DNA of 34,490 bases from the NCBI GenBank assembly GCA_902560445.1, contig CACELO010000010.1:1-34490 (forward strand), read 5' to 3'. The DNA is from an uncultured Candidatus Poseidoniales archaeon (GTDB taxonomy: Archaea > Thermoplasmatota > Poseidoniia > Poseidoniales > Thalassarchaeaceae). Position numbers and translations under genes: made by a program. The first letter of the stretch is position 1. The number at the start of each line of letters is the position of its first letter. Of the stretch, positions 1 through 7,040 are shown piece by piece. The notes beneath the pieces are model-generated. The model saw only the letters and a program-made list of their open reading frames with translations, was not told the DNA's origin and ran no database searches.

Positions 1-506
1 ATACCAAAATTCCTCAAGAAAACAAAGGACGACCTATCGAGATACTATACCCCAGACAAAATAAAAATTTGAAAAACATCAAGAAAGAGCTAAATTTTTT
101 GCCTAAATCGCTGGAATTAGTGTTCAAAAGGTTCGATGATATTCCATCGATTGTAAAAACTCCCTATATGGTATTGATAGTGTTTGATCACTTCTTTCAG
201 TATACGAGGTGTGCTATATCTTTGGAAGACAACAACTTCAACGAATCTTTTGGAACGATGAATCAAAGACTTAGAACCTTAGATCAATATATCGCAGATT
301 CCGATGTTGATGGATTTGACTGGATAAAAGAAATTCGTGATCTTATTTATGAAGAAGATGAAAATGAAAATCGAATAACCTGGGACAGGAAGTTTATGGT
401 CAGATTACAGCATTTACTTGCTAATAATTTCTTGGAAATCGAACAGGAGCTAAATTTCCCCTTTTTCTGGTTCGACGGTCCAGAGCTAGTTATCGAGCAA
501 ATTTAA
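1..506 (+). CDS. Hypothetical protein, probably 5'-truncated by the window edge
   Basis: I do not recognise this protein. The frame is open from base 3, the first full codon, to the stop at 504-506. A TTG at 69 could start a 145-aa protein, but no ribosome-binding site precedes it, so the real start may lie outside the window. The visible part is charged and mostly helical in character. It has an aromatic patch near residue 40 of the 145-aa form (FFQYTR), an acidic run around residues 95-100 (EEDENEN) and a C-terminal aromatic motif (FPFFWFDG). No signal peptide or membrane segment is seen. It lies on the opposite strand to, and converges with, the ubiquitin-like operon, so it is probably not part of that operon. 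Function unknown. Confidence 0.5.
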   Translation, partial: TKIPQENKGRPIEILYPRQNKNLKNIKKELNFLPKSLELVFKRFDDIPSIVKTPYMVLIVFDHFFQYTRCAISLEDNNFNESFGTMNQRLRTLDQYIADSDVDGFDWIKEIRDLIYEEDENENRITWDRKFMVRLQHLLANNFLEIEQELNFPFFWFDGPELVIEQI

Positions 507-531
507 GTTAATTATTGTGGTAATAGCCGAG

Positions 532-557
532 GTACTCACTATGAGGGCTGTGAGTAC
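532..557. other. Hairpin between convergent genes
   Basis: Perfect 8-base arms, GTACTCAC (532-539) and GTGAGTAC (550-557), flank a 10-base loop. The hairpin sits between the stop at 506 and the stop of the convergent minus-strand operon at 625. That position would suit a bidirectional transcription end. No T-run follows on either strand, so a bacterial-type intrinsic terminator is not supported. Confidence 0.35.
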
Positions 558-624
558 ATAGGGAGTGCGAAACCCTGCCATTTATCCCGAATAAAATAAG
601 ATTTATTTCGACATTGAGTTATTT

Positions 625-870
625 TCAGGTTTGAGATATTCGCCACTTATACAACGAAAAAATAGATGTTACAATTTCCGGCATTTCAATTGATTGATTA
701 TTTTGGCTTAACGCACTTCTAACCAAATCCAATAACTCACTATCGGCTTCTTCTCCAATAATTGCACTTACCAAATCAGGAATTGGAAGCCCTAATTCTC
801 CTTCTTCTCTGGCCTGAATCTTATCCTTTACTCGGTTCATTGCTAGTACGACTTCAGGATCCATCGACAA
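625..870 (-). CDS. Small 81-aa protein coupled to the E1-JAB gene
   Basis: This is an unrecognised, acidic, probably alpha-helical 81-residue protein. It is the last gene of the minus-strand ubiquitin-like operon, and its start overlaps the end of the E1-JAB gene by 17 bases, which suggests translational coupling. It contains no cysteine, so it cannot act as an E2 or as a HECT-type thioester carrier. It has no zinc-binding pattern, so it is not RING-like either. Repeated short helices with Asp/Glu-Leu patterns (DPEVVLAMNRV, DSELLDLVRSAL) could make a protein-protein interface. I infer an adaptor or a dedicated substrate from position alone. Confidence 0.6.
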   Translation of the reverse strand: MSMDPEVVLAMNRVKDKIQAREEGELGLPIPDLVSAIIGEEADSELLDLVRSALSQNNQSIEMPEIVTSIFSLYKWRISQT

Positions 871-2062
871 CCACCTCGTTTTGATTGTAGTAACTCAATT
901 CTTCATCTGTCCAGTTTTCCAATGCTGAACCTAATTCGAGTGGTGTTGGAACCTTTTCCTGAGAGTGAATTGTTCTTTTGAAGTGATTATTACCTAGGAC
1001 GATTGCTTCGTTCAATATTCCACTGAATTGCATTAGTGAATTCAAATCCGTTGAGGACCAGTAAGCGTCCCATGGGTGTGTATGAATCCAAAGTTTGAAC
1101 GGAATTATTGCTCCTTCAGGAGGTGCTAAGCGAACCTGTCCAGAAGTCCCTACATCGACCCATACTTTGTCTTCCGAATCAAATAAGACACTGACTTCTC
1201 TGCGAAGTAAATCTGCTAGATTCCAAAGATTCTGCCAGTCTTTTTGAGTTGCGTAATGAGCCAAGGTTTCTCTGATTGGAAGCGAATCGAAATCTCCAGA
1301 ACGAACAAGTGATTCGATTGTTTCTTCGTCGTGTAGTGTAGGCTGGATTTCTGATCTTGGGTCTATATTTTGAGAATTTAATTCGAACCTACCTAGAGTT
1401 CCGAAAGAAATGTTTGCAGTTTGAGGGGCTGGTAATGATGCAGTAACCTCTCCTGCAATTATTCGAAGAAATTGGATCGCCCATTGGGAGCCATGTGCGC
1501 CAGCAAGTAAGTGGCCAAACTGAATGTTACCTGATTCGATTGCACCTGGAAGCTGACATGAGGCGGATTCTGATTCTAATGGAGTAAGTTTTGTCACATC
1601 AACTGGATCTATTCTGTAATCTAGAGCGATGTACCCATCTCCCTGACAGCGCAAATCTAGCCAATAGTCCGCATAGCGATGGACTAGTCTTCTGATTAAC
1701 ATTGAGTCGACTGCGACAATTACCAAGTCTGAATCTACTATGTGCATCGGACCTCTGACATTCTCGGTTATCGCTTCAATTTGGAGAATTTGACTTTCGA
1801 GGTGCTTTAGTGGATTTACAATTGAATCCGTTTTGAATGAGTTGACGTCATTTGTAGTAAAATTCTGATGTTGTAAATTACCTTGCTCAACTAAGTCTCC
1901 ATCAATAATACGGATACGTACAGGGCCTATATTTTCGATTAACTCTCCAGAACTTAATGCTCGAGTTAGATGAGGAAGTAAGTTCGAGCCTATCCCTCCC
2001 GCACCAATTATAGTGACTAGTAGTTCGTCGTAATTCTTCATATTCTCTTCATATAGCTTCAT
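854..2062 (-). CDS. E1-like ubiquitin-activating enzyme fused to a JAB/JAMM protease domain
   Basis: 402 aa. Residues about 12-205 form a ThiF/MoeB/E1-type adenylation domain. Visible parts are a glycine-rich loop (GAGGIG, 20-25), the nucleotide-ribose acid pattern D54-G-D56, NLQHQ at 62-66 (usually NLxRQ, so the Arg is His65), Lys77, D119 in VAVDS and a candidate catalytic Cys169 (SASCQLPG). The CxxC zinc pairs of MoeB/ThiF are absent. Residues about 280-390 resemble a JAB/MPN metalloprotease: H327-T-H329-P, then S336 and D339. The His-to-Ser spacing is one residue shorter than the usual HxH-x7-S-x2-D. A GGTGAT ribosome-binding site lies 6 nt before the ATG. The ubiquitin-like gene is 108 bases upstream. 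By family knowledge, the protein would process, activate and/or remove that modifier; the fusion order is E1 then JAB. Confidence 0.85.
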   Translation of the reverse strand: MKLYEENMKNYDELLVTIIGAGGIGSNLLPHLTRALSSGELIENIGPVRIRIIDGDLVEQGNLQHQNFTTNDVNSFKTDSIVNPLKHLESQILQIEAITENVRGPMHIVDSDLVIVAVDSMLIRRLVHRYADYWLDLRCQGDGYIALDYRIDPVDVTKLTPLESESASCQLPGAIESGNIQFGHLLAGAHGSQWAIQFLRIIAGEVTASLPAPQTANISFGTLGRFELNSQNIDPRSEIQPTLHDEETIESLVRSGDFDSLPIRETLAHYATQKDWQNLWNLADLLRREVSVLFDSEDKVWVDVGTSGQVRLAPPEGAIIPFKLWIHTHPWDAYWSSTDLNSLMQFSGILNEAIVLGNNHFKRTIHSQEKVPTPLELGSALENWTDEELSYYNQNEVVVDGS

Positions 2063-2091
2063 TTCTAAATCACCTATTGTGTTCCAGCAAC

Positions 2092-2120
2092 CATGTAGCC
2101 GATTTCAAATCGGCCACATG
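2092..2120. repeat. 29-bp palindrome in the leader of the E1-JAB gene
   Basis: CATGT (2092-2096), one unpaired base, then GCCGATTT (2098-2105), a single central C at 2106, then AAATCGGC (2107-2114), one unpaired base, and ACATG (2116-2120). Thirteen of the 14 pairs match. It lies between the ubiquitin-like gene and the E1-JAB gene, 30 bases upstream of the E1-JAB start. A one-base loop is poor for RNA, so a DNA operator for a dimeric regulator is at least as likely as an RNA attenuator. Confidence 0.7.
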
Positions 2121-2170
2121 ATACCTTACGTAGATCTGGAGCGATCATATTGCAAACCGCTTATTCGGGG

Positions 2171-2386
2171 TTACTCTCCACCGACAAGACCTGGCACAAT
2201 TCTGACTGTTCCAACAGTGTCCCAATTGGTTTCAGCCAGCTCAGCTGGCTGTACCATTCGGTCACCTGCAAACACCCAGGAACCCTCTAATCCAGAGACC
2301 TTGTCAACAGTTTCCTGCTGGGTCAGCTGTAGGGTAGTGTGGCCAGTTCTGTCAGCGATCATAACCGTAGTTGTGTTCTCTGTCAT
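2171..2386 (-). CDS. Ubiquitin-like modifier ending in Gly-Gly-Glu
   Basis: 71 aa, against 76 for ubiquitin. It aligns by eye with ubiquitin: an N-terminal beta strand with a TG turn (VMIADRTG against IFVKTLTG), a second strand (TTLQLTQQETVDKV against KTITLEVEPSDTIENV), WVFAGDRM against LIFAGKQL, and a closing strand TVRIVPGLVGG against LHLVLRLRGG. It ends G69-G70-E71, so removal of one residue would expose a conjugation-competent di-glycine. The only lysine is K29. I chose the ATG at 2386 rather than the upstream in-frame ATG at 2470. A TATA element at 2427-2433 and AAGGGGG eight bases before 2386 support this, and the upstream extension is Cys-rich and unlike the fold. Gene order is Ubl, E1-JAB, 81-aa protein. 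Confidence 0.85.
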   Translation of the reverse strand: MTENTTTVMIADRTGHTTLQLTQQETVDKVSGLEGSWVFAGDRMVQPAELAETNWDTVGTVRIVPGLVGGE

Positions 2387-2426
2387 AACTTGAGCCCCCT
2401 TGGTAATCTGAAAGTGTATTCGAGAG

Positions 2427-2433
2427 TATATAA
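2427..2433 (-). promoter_or_regulatory. TATA element for the ubiquitin-like operon
   Basis: On the minus strand this reads TTATATA. It is about 41 bases before the ATG at 2386, which predicts a transcript start near 2403 and a short leader containing AAGGGGG. The 117-base gap to the divergent gene at 2504 would hold both promoters. Confidence 0.5.
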
Positions 2434-2503
2434 CCTGAGGAATCGCTGAGCAGTTGCAGCAAAATGACAAATACAGCGACGAAGTAGCAAATTCTGACTT
2501 AGT

Positions 2504-3010
2504 ATGAGTTTACCCGTGGATGTTACGGCTACTCAAGTATTCAATGAACTAATTTCGGAGTTAAGAGACCGAGAGTGGGATTTACTAATTGATGAAGGGA
2601 GCAATGCATTCATTACAGCGGTAGCTAATGAAAATGAAAAGTGGGAATTAGAAGTTCAGTTCCATGATGAATCTCGATTTACCACAAAATCCCGATCTAG
2701 ATGGATTGTGAAAGACAACTCCTTGAATCGAATCGAGAGAGTAATCAAACGATTGAACTCCCACGATGGTGATTCAAATGGTAGAACAATTTGGAAAATT
2801 GACAAGAGGCTTCGAAGTTTTGAAGCGATTACTGAAGCTACGATTGTTGATGACGAGGGGTTCTCCTACTTCTTTGACATAGTCGATGAAAATACGAATT
2901 ACTACCAAAGTTTGTCAGATACAGTACGCGAGGCTTCTTCAATTAATATTGAATACAACGATTTGAATGAAGGAAATAGCCTAATTCCCCAAAAAACTAT
3001 CAAAAATTAG
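2504..3010 (+). CDS. Hypothetical 168-aa protein divergent from the ubiquitin-like operon
   Basis: Not recognised. It is a soluble, acidic protein with an N-terminal helix (TQVFNELISELRDREWDLL) followed by what looks like mixed beta strands, for example WELEVQFHDE, then SRWIVKD. There is no cysteine anywhere, which excludes an E2-type thioester role. There is no membrane segment or signal peptide. It starts 117 bases from the Ubl gene on the other strand, so the two could share regulation, but a functional link is not shown. The ATG at 2504 has no clear ribosome-binding site, which fits a leaderless transcript. Confidence 0.65.
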   Translation: MSLPVDVTATQVFNELISELRDREWDLLIDEGSNAFITAVANENEKWELEVQFHDESRFTTKSRSRWIVKDNSLNRIERVIKRLNSHDGDSNGRTIWKIDKRLRSFEAITEATIVDDEGFSYFFDIVDENTNYYQSLSDTVREASSINIEYNDLNEGNSLIPQKTIKN

Positions 3011-3071
3011 TCGCTAATCTATACTCATCGAATGTCGGTTGATTGATGAGTGAATTATTCTTCGACATACC

Positions 3072-6000
3072 ATGGCAGAGGATGCTCCGCTGCGAGTAGT
3101 TACGGCTGCGGCCATCTTTGACGGCCATGATGCAGCGATTGGTATCTTCCGCAGAATCTTCCAATCTATGGGTTGTGAAGTCATCCATTTGGGTCACGAT
3201 CGTGGAGCAGATGAAGTTGCAAGAGCAGCAATTCAAGAGGATGCACATGCGATTGCGATTACCTCCTATCAGGGAGGTGCTGTTGAGATGTTCACACACA
3301 CCAAAGAGATACTGGACGAAGCAGGATTCGGCCACATTTTCCTTTGTGGAGGTGGAGGAGGGACTATCCTTCCTTGGGAAATAAAGAAACTTAGAGATGA
3401 AGGGATTGCTCGTATATATTCTCCAGACGATGGTAGAGAAATGGGTCTAACCGGTATGGTCGGAAACGCAATCGAAGAAGCAGGAAAAATCAATCTACTT
3501 GAGAAATCTAGATTCAATTCGCTTAGTGGGGCAATTAGCGCTGATGACCACGGTTCTGTATCGAAGTTGCTAACAATGGCTGAAAATGCTGATGATTCAG
3601 AATTTCAAGCGGTTCTACAAAGGGTTCGTTCTGTTGAGGCCAACTCAGGGTGTCCCGTTGTAGGATTGACTGGAACCGGTGGAGCAGGTAAATCCAGCCT
3701 TACTGATGAGTTGATGTTGCGTATACAACGTGATAATCCAGGAGCAAAAGTAGCTCTTCTCGCCACCGACCCAACTCGTAAGAGAACCGGGGGCGCATTA
3801 CTTGGCGATAGAATTCGGATGAACAGTCTAGCAGATGATAACCTGTTCATGCGTTCATTTGCTAGCAGAGCAAGCGGTCGAGAGATTGCGGATTGTATCG
3901 ATAGGGCAATTGAAGCATGTCAAGCGGTTGGCTTCGACCTGATTCTAGTAGAAACAAGTGGTATTGGTCAAGGCAATGATGCAATCACTGAGGTTGCAGA
4001 TCTATCGATGTATGTCACAACTAGAGAGTATGGAGCTCCATCCCAGTTGGAGAAACTTGCAGCGCTTGATTTCGCAGATCTAGTGGTGCTAAACAAATTC
4101 GATAGGCCCGGGGCTGAAGATGCGCTAACAGAAATTCGAAAGCAGTTCAAGCGTAATCGAGAGATGTGGGATGCAAAGAATGAGGATTTACCAGTTATAC
4201 CGACTATTGCTAGTCAGTTTGCCGATGCAGGTGTCGATCTACTATGGCAGAAATTAGCTGGTTTGCTAAACCAAGAACATGAACAATCATTCGAAGCAGC
4301 TGAGGCAAGGTTAGGTGCTGATGGTCTACCGCATAGATCTGCACCGATACCACCTGAAAGACAAGGATACCTAGCAGAGGTAGCTGCATCTGTTCGGGAT
4401 TACCATGCTAGAACAGAAGAGACCTCTAGAAATGTAAGACTAGTTCAGCAATTGGAAGCAGCTGCTCAACAGATGCGGAAGTCAAACCGATTAACTTCAG
4501 CCGCTGATCTGACTGCAGAAGCTGAAGAAATCCGTAAGCGAGTTCCAGACTCTGCTTGGCAGATGCTGAAGGAATTTGACGAGCGCGCTGCGGCATATCG
4601 TTCTGGTAATGCATCCTACACGGTAAGAGAGAAGGAAATTCCAGTTGAGACTACCACAGAAACCCTCAGTGGTCTCGACCTACCTCGTGTTGCCCTTCCT
4701 GATACAGAAGACTGGGGCGAAAAGATGGAGTGGATTCGTTCTGAAAATGTCCCTGGAATGTTTCCCTTCACTGCTGGGGTTTTCCCATTTAAGCGCGAGG
4801 ATGAAATTCCTTTGCGAATGTTCGCTGGAGAAGGTAGCGCTGAGAGAACAAACAAGAGATTTCATTTCCTGTCCGAAGGCCAACCATTCAATCGACTTAG
4901 TACCGCCTTCGATTCTCCTTCTCTGTACGGTAGAGACCCGCAAACCAGATTGGACATCTTCGGAAAGGTCTGCGAATCGGGTGTCAGCATAAGTACCGTC
5001 GATGAGATGGATACGCTGTTCGAAGGCTTCGACCTTTGTGCCCCAAACACATCGACATCAAAAACCATCAATGGAAACTATTGGTGGCACCTTGCGGCCT
5101 TTTTCAATGTAGCAATCAAACAACAAGTTCGTAAGTTCGAGAAGGAAAACGGACGAGAGCCAAATGAAGAAGAGTATCAGGAACTAAAGGCCTGGGCATT
5201 GAACAATGTCAGAGGTACTGTTCAGGCCGATCAACTGAAGGAATCAATGGGGCAGAATACCCTTGTTTTCAATCTCGATACTGCGCTGAGAATGATGGGT
5301 GATGTAGCCGAATATTACGTTCAGAACAATATTCGTAACCACTACTTTGTCTCGATTTCCGGGTATCATATTGCCGAAGCAGGAGCCAATCCGATAACAC
5401 AAGCGGCGCTTACTCTAAGCAACGGGCTAACCTATGTTGAGTTATTCAGAGCAAGAGGTTTGGATCCAGATAAATTCCTTAGAAACTTTAGTTGGTTCTT
5501 CTCAAATGGAATGGACCCTGAATACGCCGTAATTGGTAGGGTCGCTCGTAGAATTTGGTCGATTGCGATGCGCGATATCTACGGAGTAGGTCATCGTGGT
5601 CAGCAACTGAAATATCATATTCAATCCAGTGGTAGAAGTTTGCACGCACAGGAGTTTACCTTCAATGACTACAGGACCACACTTCAGGCACTCTATGCTC
5701 TAGCGGATAATGCCAACTCCCTACATACCAACTCACGTGATGAGGCCTTTGGAACCCCAACTGAAGATACTGTTAGGGATTCAATTGCGATTCAAATGAT
5801 TCTATCCAAGGAATATGGATTGCTAGCCAACGAGAACCCAATGCAGGGTTCTCACCTCTCGACTTGGTTAACCGAGAAAGTCGAGGAAGAAATTCTGAGA
5901 ATTTTTGAAGAGATGCACCGACGTGGTGGTGTCTTAGGTTCCTTGGAAGTCAATTATCAGCGTAACAGAATCCAAGACGAATCGATGGTCTATGAGCACA

Positions 6001-6329
6001 GGAAGCATTCTGGTGAATTACCAATAATTGGAGTGAATACTTTCACTAATCCGGATGCTGCTAGCCTTTCAGCGGATGAAGCTGACTCATTCGATATGGA
6101 TGTCACTCGTTCCGATGAAGGCGAAAAGGCGATGGTGATCGAGCGGAATGAAGCCTTCAAAGAAGAAAATAAGCAGAACGCCGAGGAAGGTCTTGCGAGA
6201 CTAAAGCAGGTAGCAAGGGATGGAGGGAATCTCTTCGAAGTAATGATGGATATCGTGGAATATTGTTCCGTAGGTCAAGTGACTCAGGCTTTGTTTGAGA
6301 CAGGTGGTAAGTTCCGTAGGAATATGTGA
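3072..6329 (+). CDS. icmF: Fused isobutyryl-CoA mutase (IcmF type): B12 domain, G-protein chaperone and mutase domain
   Basis: 1085 aa, full length for IcmF. Residues about 7-140 form the cobalamin-binding domain with D17-G-H19-x4-G24. Residues about 195-410 form the MeaB-like GTPase with P-loop GTGGAGKSS (201-209, Lys207), ETSGIGQ and N341-K-F-D344. Residues about 535-1070 form the acyl-CoA mutase barrel (PFTAGVFPF, TSKTING, ISGYHIAEAGANP). F584 (RMFAGEG) and Q728 (SMGQNT) occupy the positions where methylmalonyl-CoA mutase has Tyr and Arg. This is the Phe/Gln pair of IcmF, so isobutyryl-CoA/n-butyryl-CoA interconversion is favoured over methylmalonyl-CoA. The enzyme needs adenosylcobalamin, and its GTPase domain gates cofactor loading. 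It would serve branched-chain amino acid or fatty acid breakdown. It converges with the aquaporin gene. Confidence 0.93.
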   Translation: MAEDAPLRVVTAAAIFDGHDAAIGIFRRIFQSMGCEVIHLGHDRGADEVARAAIQEDAHAIAITSYQGGAVEMFTHTKEILDEAGFGHIFLCGGGGGTILPWEIKKLRDEGIARIYSPDDGREMGLTGMVGNAIEEAGKINLLEKSRFNSLSGAISADDHGSVSKLLTMAENADDSEFQAVLQRVRSVEANSGCPVVGLTGTGGAGKSSLTDELMLRIQRDNPGAKVALLATDPTRKRTGGALLGDRIRMNSLADDNLFMRSFASRASGREIADCIDRAIEACQAVGFDLILVETSGIGQGNDAITEVADLSMYVTTREYGAPSQLEKLAALDFADLVVLNKFDRPGAEDALTEIRKQFKRNREMWDAKNEDLPVIPTIASQFADAGVDLLWQKLAGLLNQEHEQSFEAAEARLGADGLPHRSAPIPPERQGYLAEVAASVRDYHARTEETSRNVRLVQQLEAAAQQMRKSNRLTSAADLTAEAEEIRKRVPDSAWQMLKEFDERAAAYRSGNASYTVREKEIPVETTTETLSGLDLPRVALPDTEDWGEKMEWIRSENVPGMFPFTAGVFPFKREDEIPLRMFAGEGSAERTNKRFHFLSEGQPFNRLSTAFDSPSLYGRDPQTRLDIFGKVCESGVSISTVDEMDTLFEGFDLCAPNTSTSKTINGNYWWHLAAFFNVAIKQQVRKFEKENGREPNEEEYQELKAWALNNVRGTVQADQLKESMGQNTLVFNLDTALRMMGDVAEYYVQNNIRNHYFVSISGYHIAEAGANPITQAALTLSNGLTYVELFRARGLDPDKFLRNFSWFFSNGMDPEYAVIGRVARRIWSIAMRDIYGVGHRGQQLKYHIQSSGRSLHAQEFTFNDYRTTLQALYALADNANSLHTNSRDEAFGTPTEDTVRDSIAIQMILSKEYGLLANENPMQGSHLSTWLTEKVEEEILRIFEEMHRRGGVLGSLEVNYQRNRIQDESMVYEHRKHSGELPIIGVNTFTNPDAASLSADEADSFDMDVTRSDEGEKAMVIERNEAFKEENKQNAEEGLARLKQVARDGGNLFEVMMDIVEYCSVGQVTQALFETGGKFRRNM

Positions 6330-6369
6330 TATATTATCTGGATGATACTTTCGGGCTAATCTAAGATAA

Positions 6370-7005
6370 TTATTGGGTCACTTTGAAGGCCTGAACAGCC
6401 AATATTCCTGCAATGAATTGTGGCACTAGATGTATCCACAAATCGGCAACCTCGATGACCCCTGATACGAATAAAGCGCCGGTTACTGCTGGATTGAACG
6501 AACCCCCTGAGATTCCACCAACGGTCAAGGCACCCGCAAGTACAACGAAGGCGATTGCAGCCCCATAGTACCCGTTACCTTCTGTCGCCTCACTAGTTGC
6601 GACATTGAGGATAACAAAGACAAGCGCGAAGGTGTAGAGAAACTCTGCGCCGATAGCTTGGGTTGTATCCATTTCTAGATTCGTTACACTAGTTTCTGCA
6701 AACAATATGTTCTCAGATGCAAGTGCTGCAAATGCTCCGGCAATTATCTGAACTGCAATGTAAGGAGCAACATCGCCCTTCTCACAGGCACCTCGTAACC
6801 ATATTGCAACTGTTACAGCGGGATTGAAGTGGGCCCCAGATATGTGGCCAACTCCGTAGATCATTACCATCAAAGTCGCAGCGATAGCAAACGGGGCATA
6901 ATCTCCCGCTGAACCGTGGACTGCAGCGGTACAAATTGTCAGGGCAAGGAAGAAAGTTCCGACAAATTCGGCAATCAGTTTCTGTTGTAGCGAGTGCTCA
7001 AACAT
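6370..7005 (-). CDS. MIP family channel (aquaporin/glycerol facilitator-like)
   Basis: 211 aa, short for the family but with both half-repeats. N61-P-A63 lies in HFNPAVTVA and N171-P-A173 in SFNPAVTGA. Hydrophobic stretches around residues 12-30, 36-55, 80-105, 118-137, 145-165 and 185-208 fit six membrane spans. The second NPA box is followed by Val174. Water-selective channels such as AqpZ have an Arg there, part of the ar/R constriction. The pore may therefore be wider than a strict water channel, so glycerol or small neutral solutes are possible. It converges with the mutase gene (40-base gap), and nothing nearby fixes the substrate. Confidence 0.88.
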   Translation of the reverse strand: MFEHSLQQKLIAEFVGTFFLALTICTAAVHGSAGDYAPFAIAATLMVMIYGVGHISGAHFNPAVTVAIWLRGACEKGDVAPYIAVQIIAGAFAALASENILFAETSVTNLEMDTTQAIGAEFLYTFALVFVILNVATSEATEGNGYYGAAIAFVVLAGALTVGGISGGSFNPAVTGALFVSGVIEVADLWIHLVPQFIAGILAVQAFKVTQ

Positions 7006-7040
7006 GGATTATTGCGAAAATCGAACGCCCATCAATATTC

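Noticed and set aside
532-557. Intrinsic terminator between the first two genes
   Set aside because: The hairpin has a 10-base loop and no T-run on either strand, so only a weak hairpin call is kept.
2387-2470. A longer, Cys-rich N-terminus (ATG at 2470) for the ubiquitin-like protein
   Set aside because: The TATA element at 2427-2433 lies inside this extension, the ribosome-binding site sits before the ATG at 2386, and the ubiquitin-like fold starts there.
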